Shown: positions 7,258 to 16,995, counted from the first letter of the stretch. The stretch is DNA of 64,000 bases from Candidatus Vondammii sp. HM_W22 (GCF_022530855.2 NZ_CP099567.1:1488001-1552000); one strand, 5' to 3'. Notes: generated by a model not told the origin, from the letters alone. Program-made: numbers and translations.

Positions 7258-8972
7258 TTACGCACTCAAAACATCATTTTCACGTGTACACGCAAATGAC
7301 CGGCCAAACGGCTGCTCATCTGGAAACTCATGAGCCACGATCCAGACTTGGGAGAGCTCGTCACTCAGGTCAGGCAATACCTTAAGCGCACTGCGTGTAC
7401 GTTCCTGATCAAAGAAGGCAAACGGCTCATCCAGGAAGATAAACTGCCGGCCACCCTGGATACTGTTCACCAACTCCTGTGCCAGAGCCAGCCGCACCGC
7501 CAACATGATCTGACGCTGAGTACCACTGGATATCTCTTCCAGATCCATGAAATCCCGTTTCTCGTTTGAGAAGACTCTGACCGAGAGGTCATCTTCGATC
7601 TGCAGATGTTGATAGCGGTTTCCGGTGAACATCGGCAATGTTCTTCCCACCAGATCCCGCAGATCCCGGTTGAAATGCTGGGACAGATGGCGACTGGCGC
7701 CTTCCAGAAGTTCCAGTGAAAGTTCACGCAGATGAATACGCCGTTGATGATCCTTGATCCGCTGCTCTAAACCACTCCGGACTTGATTCAGTTGCTCGGA
7801 TTTACCAAACCGTTCTTTCTCATTCCAGATCGACTGGTCCAACACAACCGCCTGATGCTGGCGCTGCTGTAGTTCACGCCGCATCCAGGCCAGCTCCCTG
7901 CCGACTGAGCCTCGCACCTCTTCAGGAGACCCTTCAGAGGCTACAATTCGGCTGCAGATACCTTGGATCTCCGCGTCACTGGGGCGGCTTTCGATATCGA
8001 GTTCCATCTTCGGCAGCTCACTATCCGTCTCAGTGTCGATAGGCACTTCCATTTCAGACGTTGTTTTCTCCTCCACCTCAGGCACCTTCTGATGCAAGGC
8101 ACCCAGATGCTGGGCCAGTGCGGCCGAATTCTCCTGAAGTTTACTGATCACGGCACCCCGGGTTGCCACCCTGACCCATAGCAGAAGAGAAAGAACAGCA
8201 AATGCAGCCGCACCATACAGCAGCCAGGGCAGATACTGTTCACCCCATTGAGGAATCTGCTCAGCAAGCAGCTGTTGAAGTACCTGGGAATATTCGTGAT
8301 CCGGCATGCGGGTCATAAGCCTCCAGGCCGATGCCAGGGCGACAGCAAAAAGGAATGAGAAAAAACGCAGGAACTTTGCCCGGCCCCTAGCTCCCTTGGC
8401 AGCAGCAATTTTGGCTATGCTATCCTGATAAGCGGTAGATGCAGCCTCCAGCACCTCGATTTCAGATTGCAGCGCAGATTCAGCCAGTTTGCTTCTATCC
8501 TCCTCCATTGAAGAAAGCATCCCTTCCTGGATATTCAGATCATTCAGTTCCTGAACGATCCCGGAAATCTCCTCACCGGAGCTCTCCACAGCCTCCTGTC
8601 ACAAAGTGCGTTATCGACTGCACGATACCGCAGGTGATGGGTTGATCCTCTTCACCAATCAGATTCAGCCTTACGCCGTGGTTACCGTCACGATCAAGAA
8701 AACGGGCAATTTCATAATGGGCATCCGCTTCTGCCCGGAATCTTAAATTGACGGAGCACCTTGTCTCACCCCAGAAAATCAATTTCTCCGATTTATCCAC
8801 GTCAATGGAAAAAGTGCGCCCAAACAGGGCAAAACAGATAGTCTCACCTATAGTACTCTATCCCGGACTCATTGTGACCTTCAATCGAGATAACACCGGC
8901 CGCTGGCAGATCGTTGATCTCAAGTTCTCTGTATTTGAGAAAATTCTGCGCTGAAATATCGGTAATAATCAT
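7258..8972 (-). pseudogene. Membrane-anchored SbcC/Rad50-like (YhaN-like) SMC ATPase, frameshifted and internally deleted
   Basis: Starting at the ATG at 8972, the protein begins MIITDISAQNFLKYRELEI and reaches GHNESG, where the Walker A should continue as GKST. An extra base turns it out of frame and a stop follows. In the next frame GETICFALFGRTFS and WGETRCSVNLRFRAEADAHY continue the ATPase N-terminal domain until about 8600, where the frame changes again and much of the coiled coil seems missing. The last 443 codons are intact: coiled coil, two hydrophobic segments (about 74-92 and 121-138 of that part), a second coiled coil, the ABC signature SSGTQRQIMLA and Walker B FIFLDEPFAFFD. Proteins of this class handle DNA ends, usually with a nuclease partner. 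It lies immediately downstream of, and is coupled to, two minus-strand genes. Confidence 0.7.
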
Positions 8973-9324
8973 GCGGATCTCTCGTCTTCCAACGCCTTCA
9001 GCTTGAACAGTGTCATCTCCATCGCTTCGCGATATGACGCTTCATCAAATACCTCTTCAGAATTTCTGCGGAGCTCAAACTCCGCCTCGCAATAGGTCGA
9101 AAGATCTTCGCTTGGCCCATAAAACTCTGAGGTGCTAAGGAGCTTAGCCTGACACTCTCTGGACATATCGGATGCTCCAACACCAGCTTGTGGTTATTCT
9201 TCGCGTCAAACAGTATAGGGAGCGGGCCTGAAAAATGCGAGGAACAGGCCATCTCTTTTACTTCCCAGACAAACTCCCAACAATCCTGTGAAGAGAGCTG
9301 TAGAGAATATGGCGATTCAGCCAA
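8969..9324 (-). pseudogene. Small unrecognised protein gene between the RNB nuclease and the SMC ATPase (frameshifted)
   Basis: I do not recognise the family. The frame starts at a TTG at 9324 that overlaps the stop of the upstream ribonuclease (TTGGCTGA). It runs about 52 residues through WEFVWEVKEMA and NNHKLVLEHP. The sense continues in another frame from about 9166 as MSRECQAKLLSTSEFYGPSE through an acidic region to KALEDERSA, with its stop overlapping the ATG of the ATPase gene (ATGA). Together this would be about 118 residues without membrane segments. The stop/start overlaps on both sides argue that it was a real member of a three-gene operon before the frame was lost. I see no metallophosphoesterase motif. 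Confidence 0.45.
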
Positions 9325-11137
9325 CCACCCTGAACCAGACAGTCAAGTCAGGCAGGTCGATTTCTCTCACCGCCACTGATATTTCCGTGTCCAGCGGCAA
9401 CGCCTCGCGCAACCGAATCCTCGTCTCCAGTGCCAGCTCAGGAATAATCACCTTGGCACGATTATCCACCATCTCGACCACCACACCCTTACCCCGCCAA
9501 TGAGGATTTCGCATCAGATAGATCAGTTTCCAATGGGTATTGGAGAAACGCTCTACCCGGCGTACGGCACCCGTGACTGCCCCCGAGGCACCAATTCGTT
9601 CAGAAATCAGCTCCAGGGGCATCACCTCATTTCCCAGCAGATGAGCCCGCAGTTGCTGATGAGTAATCAGGTCCAGATAGCGCCGAAGCGGACTAGTGAC
9701 CCGGGTATAAAGGGCCAGCCCCAAGCCAGAATGAGGCTCCTCCAGAGTCTTTAATTTGGAAGGTTTCAACCGTCTGCGATAAGCAAAATTTGCTGCCATG
9801 CCCTCTGGAGAAGATGGATTTTCCGGTGCCGGCTGAGTTGCGAACGGGATAGTGATTTCATGCTTCAGCGCATAGCGCGCCACCGCCTCTCCGGCCATCA
9901 GCATGGCGTCCGTCACCATCTGCCGGCTTTCCAGGCGATTCAGCGGTTTGATCAGAATATTCTCTTCTTTAACCCGGACACTCACCTCAGGCAGATTGAT
10001 GTTTGACGCCCCGGCAGCCATCCGTCGTTGATTAAAACGGTCGCAAAGCGCCTTCAAATCTGCAAACGGTTTCTCATCAAGAGCGTTATCGATTTCATCA
10101 TAGGTATGTCGCGATACCTTTATTTTGGTGAGCGCAATATGGATATCGGTTAATTCTGCATCTTCATCCAGTCTGAAACCGATAGAAAGAGCCGGCGATA
10201 GAGCCTGAAGGCCAAGCCCCAGCCGCTCGGTGATTTCCGGCGGCAACATATGGACGACCTTTTCAGGCAGATAGAGATTGGCTCCCCGTCCCCTTGCCTC
10301 CAGATCAATAGCTGAATCCACTGCGACAAGAGAGGCCACATCGGCAACATGCACCCAGATCCGGCCACCATCCAGGCTTATAGCATCATCCGGGTCTTCA
10401 CTCCCCTCATCATCAATGGCATATGCAGCCAAATGGGTCAGATCCAGCCGCTCCTCTTCCGGACTGCCCGGTATCTGAATATCCGGGTTATTTATCGGTA
10501 AATCCTGGCGTTGGGGATAAGGGTTGTACCACTCAGGCCAATAACCGACTCCCGTCAGCATCCTGTTGGCATTCACCGGATTCTCCTGATGACCCAAGGT
10601 ATGGAGTATCCGGCTGGTCTCACTCTGACCCAGCGCCAGCCGCTCCACCTCCAGCAGACGCTCATGATCTTCCTGCTCCAGCTGCTTGCTCTTCAACCGA
10701 CCGATAAATTCAGACCAGGAATGCTCTGCAGCAATTTTAGCCTCGCGCGCTTCACGGTCAGTTGCAATCTGATCCTCGCTGCGCACCAAGATTTTTTCCG
10801 GAGAACCCTCAAAATAGAGCCCTTCGATCACCAGGCCCCAGGCAGCCCAGGCGGTAATGGGGGTAAACTCCCCATACACCAGCTCCGCCAACTCTTCGAT
10901 ATCGGTTTCACCGCCGCTCAGCAACTCCCAGGCCTCATCGATATCACCATGGGCATCCACCAGATCAGACAGTTTATGGAGCGGGCCTGGATGGAGAATT
11001 GTGATATCTTTCGGCCTTACCCGCTTGCTTTTGCCCCCCTCCAGCTCAATATCAATCTTGTCGCTAACTTGTTGCACAAGTGCGGGGCGAATTTTATACA
11101 GTGCAAGACTGCCGGGCACTGGTCGATACTCTGGCAT
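9317..11137 (-). CDS. RNB-domain exoribonuclease (RNase II/R superfamily)
   Basis: A 606-residue protein with an N-terminal region about 230 residues long and then the RNB catalytic domain. The active-site block AIDDEGSEDPDDAISLDG carries the four acidic residues that bind magnesium; IWVHVADVASLV and LYLPEKVVHMLP follow, as in the family. The region YTRVTSPLRRYLDLITHQQL near residue 510 is the conserved RNA-binding arginine motif. These enzymes degrade RNA processively from the 3' end. It is shorter than RNase R, lacks an obvious C-terminal basic S1 tail, and is closer to the proteobacterial RNase II-like group. It is the first gene of a probable operon with the small gene and the SMC ATPase below it. 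Confidence 0.88.
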   Translation of the reverse strand: MPEYRPVPGSLALYKIRPALVQQVSDKIDIELEGGKSKRVRPKDITILHPGPLHKLSDLVDAHGDIDEAWELLSGGETDIEELAELVYGEFTPITAWAAWGLVIEGLYFEGSPEKILVRSEDQIATDREAREAKIAAEHSWSEFIGRLKSKQLEQEDHERLLEVERLALGQSETSRILHTLGHQENPVNANRMLTGVGYWPEWYNPYPQRQDLPINNPDIQIPGSPEEERLDLTHLAAYAIDDEGSEDPDDAISLDGGRIWVHVADVASLVAVDSAIDLEARGRGANLYLPEKVVHMLPPEITERLGLGLQALSPALSIGFRLDEDAELTDIHIALTKIKVSRHTYDEIDNALDEKPFADLKALCDRFNQRRMAAGASNINLPEVSVRVKEENILIKPLNRLESRQMVTDAMLMAGEAVARYALKHEITIPFATQPAPENPSSPEGMAANFAYRRRLKPSKLKTLEEPHSGLGLALYTRVTSPLRRYLDLITHQQLRAHLLGNEVMPLELISERIGASGAVTGAVRRVERFSNTHWKLIYLMRNPHWRGKGVVVEMVDNRAKVIIPELALETRIRLREALPLDTEISVAVREIDLPDLTVWFRVVG

Positions 11138-11283
11138 TGAGGCCTCATCAGATAGGCTGAGATCATCGGGAATTACCCGTACAAGCCCAGTGGCATAAAG
11201 AATAGGACGCTATGATAACCTTGTTATTGGGAAGTTGCAGTAGTGGAGGGTTGGTTAATGTATGTGCGGTGCCGGTTTAAAAT

Positions 11284-11540
11284 TAAGGAACACAGAGAGC
11301 CGCGGAGATCGCAAAAAAATCCATTATTTTTCAATGCGTAATCTTTTATACTCTGGATTTTCTGCGCTATCTTATGTGTCTGTGAGTACTGCTACTGAAC
11401 AGAAACTGGTTTAGATATCAGGCAGTTATGAATGAATGTCTCAAGGTGGAATTGTAAACATCCAATAACACCGAAACGGCAACCGAAGAAACAAAAAAAC
11501 GCTGTGATCTCCGCGGTTCTTTGCGTTCCTTTTTTTGATA
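11284..11540. repeat. Inverted pair of the AAGGAACACAGAGA repeat enclosing about 180 bases
   Basis: 11284-11322 reads AAGGAACACAGAGAGCCGCG followed by GAGATCGCAAAAAAA. 11497-11540 is its reverse complement with few changes (GTGATCTCCGCGGTTCTTTG, then CGTTCCTTTTTTT). The pair could form a large stem with the spacer as loop. The 11138-11566 spacer between the divergent ribonuclease and ygfZ genes contains this pair and no gene that I can support. Confidence 0.65.
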
Positions 11541-11578
11541 ATAATCCGACAATCAGGTAAATAAAGATGAGGGACTAC

Positions 11579-12610
11579 ATGAGTAGCCAGTGGAAGACCT
11601 TTTTAGAAACCCAGTCAGCCCATTTTGATGAGAGCGGGGAGGTCCGGTTCAATCAGGACAAAGCGTTTCCTGAATGCGCCCTGTTCGACCTGATGCATCT
11701 CACTCTGATAACAGTCTCTGGAGATGATGCGAAGAACTTCCTGCAGGGCCAGTTTACCAATGACATTCGTAATGTCACTCACAACCATAGCCAGCTGAGC
11801 AGTCTCTGCACCCCCAAGGGACGCATGCTCAGCAACTTCCGGGTACTGATGAGAGATGAGGATTATCTACTGCAGATTCCGCAAGATACCCACCAGGCCG
11901 TCATGAAACGCCTCCCCATGTTTGTGCTGATGTCAAAAGTCACCATTACCGACAACAGCGATGAGCTGGTCAGAATCGGGCTTGCCGGCACCTGCGCTGA
12001 CTCCCTGCTCAGCAGGCGGTTCCCATCGCTACCGAAAACCACCGGAGAGGTCGCCCGGCATGATGGCTATACCCTGCTTAGATTACCTGGAGCCACCCCC
12101 CGGTTTGAGATCATTGGTGAAGCCGACGATATCATCAGCCTATGGCAGCAACTGGCTAAAGAGGCCCCCCCCTCTGGGGCTGAACATTGGTCACTGCTCG
12201 ATATTCAGGCAGGCATACCCGCCATTTATAAAGAGACAGTTGAGGCCTTTGTACCTCAAATGACCAACATGCACCTTATTGATGGCATCAGTTTCACCAA
12301 GGGCTGCTATACCGGCCAGGAAGTGGTTGCCCGGATGAAATACCTGGGTAAATTGAAACGTCGCATGTACCTTGCTCATACAGATAGCGGAAAACGTCCC
12401 ATTCCGGGAGATAAACTCTTCTCATCCGACAGCACTTCAGGACAAGGCGCGGGAAAAGTTGTCGATGCCCGCCCATCTCCGGATGGTGGCTATGAACTGC
12501 TGGCAGTCATGGAGATCAGCGGCTATGAGAGTGATAGCATGCACCTTGAGAGCAGCAGCGGTCCAAAGCTGAAGCTTAAATCACTCCCCTACTCTTTCGA
12601 CGAAGAGTGA
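11579..12610 (+). CDS. ygfZ: YgfZ/GcvT-domain folate-binding protein (iron-sulfur cluster assembly factor)
   Basis: YgfZ-type proteins use a GcvT-like tetrahydrofolate-binding fold to support maturation or repair of some Fe-S enzymes, including MiaB. The hallmark KGCYTGQEVVARMKYLGKLK is present in the second half, with the conserved Cys. The N-terminal GDDAKNFLQGQFTNDI is also typical. I prefer the ATG at 11579, 5 bases after GAGGG, giving 343 residues. An in-frame ATG at 11567 would add four residues (MRDY). A frameshifted HDOD gene follows on the same strand. Confidence 0.93.
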   Translation: MSSQWKTFLETQSAHFDESGEVRFNQDKAFPECALFDLMHLTLITVSGDDAKNFLQGQFTNDIRNVTHNHSQLSSLCTPKGRMLSNFRVLMRDEDYLLQIPQDTHQAVMKRLPMFVLMSKVTITDNSDELVRIGLAGTCADSLLSRRFPSLPKTTGEVARHDGYTLLRLPGATPRFEIIGEADDIISLWQQLAKEAPPSGAEHWSLLDIQAGIPAIYKETVEAFVPQMTNMHLIDGISFTKGCYTGQEVVARMKYLGKLKRRMYLAHTDSGKRPIPGDKLFSSDSTSGQGAGKVVDARPSPDGGYELLAVMEISGYESDSMHLESSSGPKLKLKSLPYSFDEE

Positions 12611-12742
12611 TCTGTGGTGATATCAAACATTTAGAAAATGTCATATAAAATCTCAAGTTCCAGGGCAATGTGCCGATATACATCTATGATGTAAACTTGA
12701 CCAGCCTGAGCTAGCCCAATGAAAATAAAAAACGGAACCATG

Positions 12743-13372
12743 TATAAGCGAACTCGAATTCCTGGAAGAGCTGCTGATAGCAATAAGCGAAAAAAGGATC
12801 TCGCTCCCAACACTGCCCGAGGTTGCCATCAGGGTAAAGGATGCGGTTGAACAAAAGAGCTCCTCGGCACACGAGATTGCAGATATGGTTGATACTGATG
12901 CCGCGCTCTCAACCCGATTGCTCCAGGTTGCCAACAGCCCTCTCTACCGTGGGCGCATGCCCATTAAGAGTATCCAGATGGCGGTTCCCACTGGTGCGCA
13001 GCCTGATTGCCAGCCTAGCGATAAAACAGATCTTTCAGGGCACTTGATGTTCTGGATTCACGCCTGCGTACTATCTGGGAGAAGAGCGTCGAGACCGCCG
13101 CCATCAGCCGGGACTGTCCCAGAGCACGCCATGATAACCGGTCTGATCACAGTATAGGCAGCCTGAATGGCGGCCCAAAAGCAGATTATGTGGACGTTGT
13201 AATGGTAGCCAGACTCTAGTCGATAACAGATGAACAGCTACAGGAGATGGAGATCAACTGGAGTAACATACTCCCTCCATAAACTGGGGGTGGGGGGGTG
13301 GAGCCTGAAATGGAGATTGTCAATGTTGAAGGTATCGCTGAAAATCTCGAAGAGGTTCAGTCGATATTATTC
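12743..13372 (+). pseudogene. HDOD-domain signalling protein, broken by frameshifts
   Basis: The plus strand can be read as ELEFLEELLIAISEKRISLP, TLPEVAIRVKDAVEQ and HEIADMVDTDAALSTRLLQV, then ANSPLYRGRMPIKSIQMAV. This is the typical start of an HDOD domain (PF08668), with LPxLP and the DxxLxxRLLxxANS motif. After about 12980 the frame changes (LIASLAIKQIFQ appears in another frame), and later pieces such as DEQLQEMEINWSNI and MEIVNVEGIAENLEEVQSI end near 13372. At least three frame breaks are needed. HDOD genes often follow ygfZ in related bacteria, from recall, so this is probably the ancestral neighbour in decay. No other gene fits the 12611-13386 spacer. Confidence 0.6.
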
Positions 13373-13386
13373 TGATATCTACCGTA

Positions 13387-14070
13387 TCAGACTCCCCCCT
13401 GACTTCTTATTCTACGCGGCGGCATTATCTCGATTTCAACACGTCTGTTCCGGCTGCGTCCGCTGCTTGTAGCATTGCTGGCGACTGGCATCGTCTCACC
13501 ATAGCCCATGGCATAGATCCGGCGGGGATCAACCCTGGGCCGTCTTCCAAGGTAACTGGCAACGGATTCCGCCCGATGCTCAGAGAGCCTTTGATTGAAT
13601 TTTTCACCGCCGCTGCTGTCAGTGTGCCCTGCGACTCTGGTATCGGATTCGTTAAACTCTTTCAGTACTAGCCCTACAGAATCAAGCACTTCGTAGAAGC
13701 TGGATTTGATCGATGTACTACCTGTATCGAATGTAATATTCCCCGACATGTTCAAAGTAATTCTGTCGCCATTTCGGGTAACGCTGACGCCACTCCCTTC
13801 CAGAGTGCGGCGCAGATTGGCTTCTTGCTGATCCATATAATAACCAATGCCACCACCAGCTCCAGCTCCAAGGGCGGCACCTATGACTGCGCCTTTCCCT
13901 CTATCGCCCTTATTGGCCAGAGCCCCGGCAATGCCACCCACAACCGCACCAATACCAACGCCCTTTACCGTATTGGAGGTTTTCTCATCCCGGGTATAGG
14001 GGACGATCGTGGTACAGCCGATAGTCATGCTAGTCAACAGGACCACCAGTGCTAATTTCTGCATTCTCAC
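13387..14070 (-). CDS. OmpA-family outer-membrane lipoprotein with glycine-zipper region (YiaD-like)
   Basis: The N-terminus MRMQKLALVVLLTSMTIGC is a lipoprotein signal with a lipobox ending at Cys19. Next comes a glycine-zipper domain (about 40-75, VVGGIAGALANKGD and GAALGAGAGGGIGYY), a membrane-interacting or multimerising segment. The C-terminal OmpA-like domain (about 105-220) has the peptidoglycan-binding signature region FNESDTRVAGHTDSSG and SRNRRVEIEI. Together this is the YiaD/OmpA-like arrangement that links outer membrane and peptidoglycan. It is 227 residues. It is a single gene downstream of lysS on the same strand, separated by 103 bases; it is not coupled to lysS. Confidence 0.88.
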   Translation of the reverse strand: MRMQKLALVVLLTSMTIGCTTIVPYTRDEKTSNTVKGVGIGAVVGGIAGALANKGDRGKGAVIGAALGAGAGGGIGYYMDQQEANLRRTLEGSGVSVTRNGDRITLNMSGNITFDTGSTSIKSSFYEVLDSVGLVLKEFNESDTRVAGHTDSSGGEKFNQRLSEHRAESVASYLGRRPRVDPRRIYAMGYGETMPVASNATSSGRSRNRRVEIEIMPPRRIRSQGGV

Positions 14071-14173
14071 AGGACTTCTCCTTTACTATTCTTTTGAACT
14101 GAATATCAGTTCAAGCCACAACAGATCAACCCTTAATAGAAAGGCAGGGATGCACAGATTGTGATTGAATCCG

Positions 14174-15670
14174 CTATTCAGGACGCATATGGGGAAACAG
14201 AAGCACATCGCGAATCGACGGGGCATCGGTAAACAGCATCACCAGCCGGTCTATCCCTATGCCTTCACCCGCCGTAGGTGGCAGTCCATGTTCCAGGGCA
14301 CGAATGTAATCTGCATCAAAATGCATCGCTTCATTATCTCCCACCTCTTTCTCTTCCACCTGCTTGCGGAAACGGTTAGCCTGATCTTCGGCGTCATTCA
14401 ACTCCGAGAAACCATTGGCAATTTCACGCCCGCCAACAAAAAATTCAAACCGATCGGTGACAAAGGGGTTTTCATTATTGCGCCGCGCCAGAGGCGAAAC
14501 CTCGGTCGGGTATTCCGTAATGAAGGTTGGAGCCATCAAACGATGTTCAACTATCTTCTCAAAGATCTCTATCTGAATCTTTCCCAGGCCATAACTATCC
14601 TTCAGTGGAATCTCCAGCCGTTCGGCAACGGCCCGCGCTTTCTCCAAGTCACCCAGCTCCTGTTCAGTGATATCTGCATTGAAGTGAAGAATCGAGCCTT
14701 TGACGGACATTCGGGTAAAAGGTTTGCCGAAATCATACTCATCGCCCTGATACTGGACCTTGGTCGAACCGACAACCTTCTCTGCCAGCGAGCGCAGCAT
14801 ATCCTCGGTCAGATTCATCAGGTCGTTGTAGTCCGCATAGGCTTCATAGAACTCAAGCATGGTGAATTCGGGATTATGCCGGGTCGATAACCCTTCATTC
14901 CGAAAGTTACGGTTAATTTCGTAGACCCGCTCAAAACCGCCTACCACCAGACGCTTCAGATAGAGCTCAGGCGCAATACGCAGGAATAGTTGCATATCCA
15001 GGGCATTGTGATGGGTAAGGAAAGGTCTGGCTGTCGCACCGCCGGGAATCGCCTGCATCATGGGTGTCTCAACTTCCAGGAAATTGCGACCGTTGAGATA
15101 GCTACGGATAAACTGAATCGTGCAGGTACGAACTTTAAACGTCTCCCGGGATGCCTCGTTCATAATCAGATCAAGGTAGCGTTGACGATACCGCTGCTCC
15201 TGATCAATAAGGCCGTGAAACTTCTCCGGCAGCGGGCGCAGTGACTTGGTCAGCAACCGGATCTCGTCACAACGGATGGAGAGTTCACCGGTTTTGGTTT
15301 TAAACAGCTCACCTTCCGCCCCGATAATATCGCCAATATCCAGCTCTTTCTTGAACTGCTGATTATAGACACCTTCAGGCAGTCCATCGCGCTGCACAAA
15401 GAGCTGTATCCGGCCAGACATATCCTGCACATGGGCGAAACTCGCTTTACCCATGATGCGCCGGCTCATCAGGCGTCCGGCCACTTTGACCCGTACTCCC
15501 AGGGACTCCAGCTCTTCCGCCGCCTTTTCGCCATACTCTGCGTGAAGCTCTCCCGCCACCACATTACGCCGGAAATCGTTAGGGAATGCGATACCCCGTT
15601 CACGGATCTGCGCAAGCTTTTCACGTCTCTGGGCTATTAGTTTGTTTTCGTCCTGGATCTGTTCAGTCAT
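14174..15670 (-). CDS. lysS: Lysyl-tRNA synthetase, class II
   Basis: LysRS charges tRNA(Lys). The 498 residues have an N-terminal OB-fold anticodon-binding domain (about 60-150, [20 protein letters not shown]) and a class II catalytic core. Motif 2 [20 protein letters not shown] and motif 3 [13 protein letters not shown] are both visible near residues 262-281 and 470. The N-terminal [20 protein letters not shown] is a common LysS start. It follows prfB by 82 bases, reproducing the prfB-lysS pair known from E. coli. Confidence 0.97.
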   Translation of the reverse strand: MTEQIQDENKLIAQRREKLAQIRERGIAFPNDFRRNVVAGELHAEYGEKAAEELESLGVRVKVAGRLMSRRIMGKASFAHVQDMSGRIQLFVQRDGLPEGVYNQQFKKELDIGDIIGAEGELFKTKTGELSIRCDEIRLLTKSLRPLPEKFHGLIDQEQRYRQRYLDLIMNEASRETFKVRTCTIQFIRSYLNGRNFLEVETPMMQAIPGGATARPFLTHHNALDMQLFLRIAPELYLKRLVVGGFERVYEINRNFRNEGLSTRHNPEFTMLEFYEAYADYNDLMNLTEDMLRSLAEKVVGSTKVQYQGDEYDFGKPFTRMSVKGSILHFNADITEQELGDLEKARAVAERLEIPLKDSYGLGKIQIEIFEKIVEHRLMAPTFITEYPTEVSPLARRNNENPFVTDRFEFFVGGREIANGFSELNDAEDQANRFRKQVEEKEVGDNEAMHFDADYIRALEHGLPPTAGEGIGIDRLVMLFTDAPSIRDVLLFPHMRPE

Positions 15671-15752
15671 TGTTCAACTCATATGTCGTTTATTTAGCCG
15701 GCAGAGATGGAATTTCCCCACCCACACCAGTGGGCCTAGATTCCCTGGTTAT

Positions 15753-16851
15753 TTACAACCCGCTTTTCAGACTCGCTTCAATAAAGAGGTTCAACCCACC
15801 ATCCAGCACTGCCTGGGTATTTCCTGTCTCAACCCCAGTCCGCAAGTCCTTAATCCTCGACTGATCGAGAACATAAGAACGTATCTGGCTGCCCCATCCG
15901 ATATCTGACTTTGAATCCTCCAGTGTCTGCTGTTCCGCGTTACGTTTCTGCATCTCCAGCTCATAAAGTTTCGCCTTGAGTTGCTTCATCGCCTGAGCTT
16001 TGTTCTTGTGCTGGGAGCGGTCATTCTGGCACTGGGTCACAGTGCCGGTGGGAACATGGGTAATACGTACCGCTGACTCGGTCCTGTTGACATGCTGTCC
16101 ACCAGCCCCACTGGCCCGGTAGACATCGATTCGCAAATCAGCCGGATTGATATCAATCTCAATCGAATCGTCAATTTCAGGGGCTACGAATACTGAGGCA
16201 AAAGAGGTATGACGCCGGTTACCTGAATCAAAGGGCGATTTTCGCACCAGCCGGTGTACCCCTATCTCGGTGCGCAACCAGCCAAACGCATACTCGCCCT
16301 CAAACCGGATGGTGGCAGATTTGATTCCAGCCACTTCGCCCGATGAGGCCTCCATCAATTCTGTTTTGAAGCCCTGATGCTCGCCCCAGCGCAGATACAT
16401 ACGCAACAGCATTTCGGCCCAATCCTGGGCTTCTGTGCCACCGGAACCCGCCTGGATATCCAAAAATGCGTTGCTAGCGTCCATCTCGCCGGAGAACATG
16501 CGCCGAAATTCCAGGTCGGCAATCCGCTTTTCAAAAACAGCCAGATCAGCAGCAACCGCATCGACACTCTCTTCGTCGCCCTCCTCAACCGCCATCTCCA
16601 GCAGATCTCCGGCATCCACAAGGCTGTTGTTCATTTCATCCAGAGTGAAAACGATAAGTTCCAGCGAGGCCCGCTCTTTGCCAAGGGCCTGAGCCCGCTC
16701 TGGATCGTTCCATACTTCAGGGTCTTCCAGTTCCCGCAGAACCTCTGTCAGGCGCTCCTGCTTTTCATCATAGTCAAAGATACCCCCTCAAGGATTCTGA
16801 TCGGCCTTGTAATTCACTGATTTTATTAGTAATCGAATTGAGATCTTGCAT
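15753..16851 (-). CDS. prfB: Peptide chain release factor 2, expressed by programmed +1 frameshift
   Basis: RF2 releases peptides at UAA and UGA stops. The coding starts at the ATG at 16851 ([20 protein letters not shown]). After 25 sense codons it meets an in-frame TGA at 16774-16776. Skipping one base at CTT-TGA-C continues as [20 protein letters not shown] and on to the end, giving 365 residues, the normal size. The tripeptide reading the stop is SPF (RKSPFDSG), and the catalytic GGQ is in [15 protein letters not shown]. An internal ATG at 16634 is not the true start. Autoregulation by RF2 level is well established for this arrangement in E. coli. Confidence 0.95.
16774..16788 (-). promoter_or_regulatory. 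prfB: prfB programmed +1 frameshift signal
   Basis: On the minus strand the sequence AGGGGGTATCTTTGAC contains the internal Shine-Dalgarno (AGGGGG), then TAT, the slippery CTT and the in-frame TGA followed by C. This is identical in layout to the E. coli prfB site: the SD-like element pushes the ribosome and the poorly terminated UGAC allows tRNA(Leu) to slip +1. Confidence 0.95.
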
Positions 16852-16995
16852 GACATACCTCGTACGAATCGGAGGGCGAATATTACACCAGATTCGCTAT
16901 TGACGGAAACCTGACTTAACATCCGGGTTTGGTGATTTATGGTGGTGTACTTACAACTTAAATCCACCACATCAATAATCCCAAAAATAACCGGG

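Noticed and set aside
7060-7333. Two short opposing frames between ybaK and the ATPase remnant
   Set aside because: They overlap a dispersed repeat, have no ribosome site and no recognisable content.
10511-11140. Plus-strand frame opposite the RNB ribonuclease
   Set aside because: Antisense shadow; the ribonuclease has a clear active-site motif.
14165-14890. Plus-strand frame opposite lysS (241 codons)
   Set aside because: Antisense shadow of lysS; no domain, composition unlike a protein.
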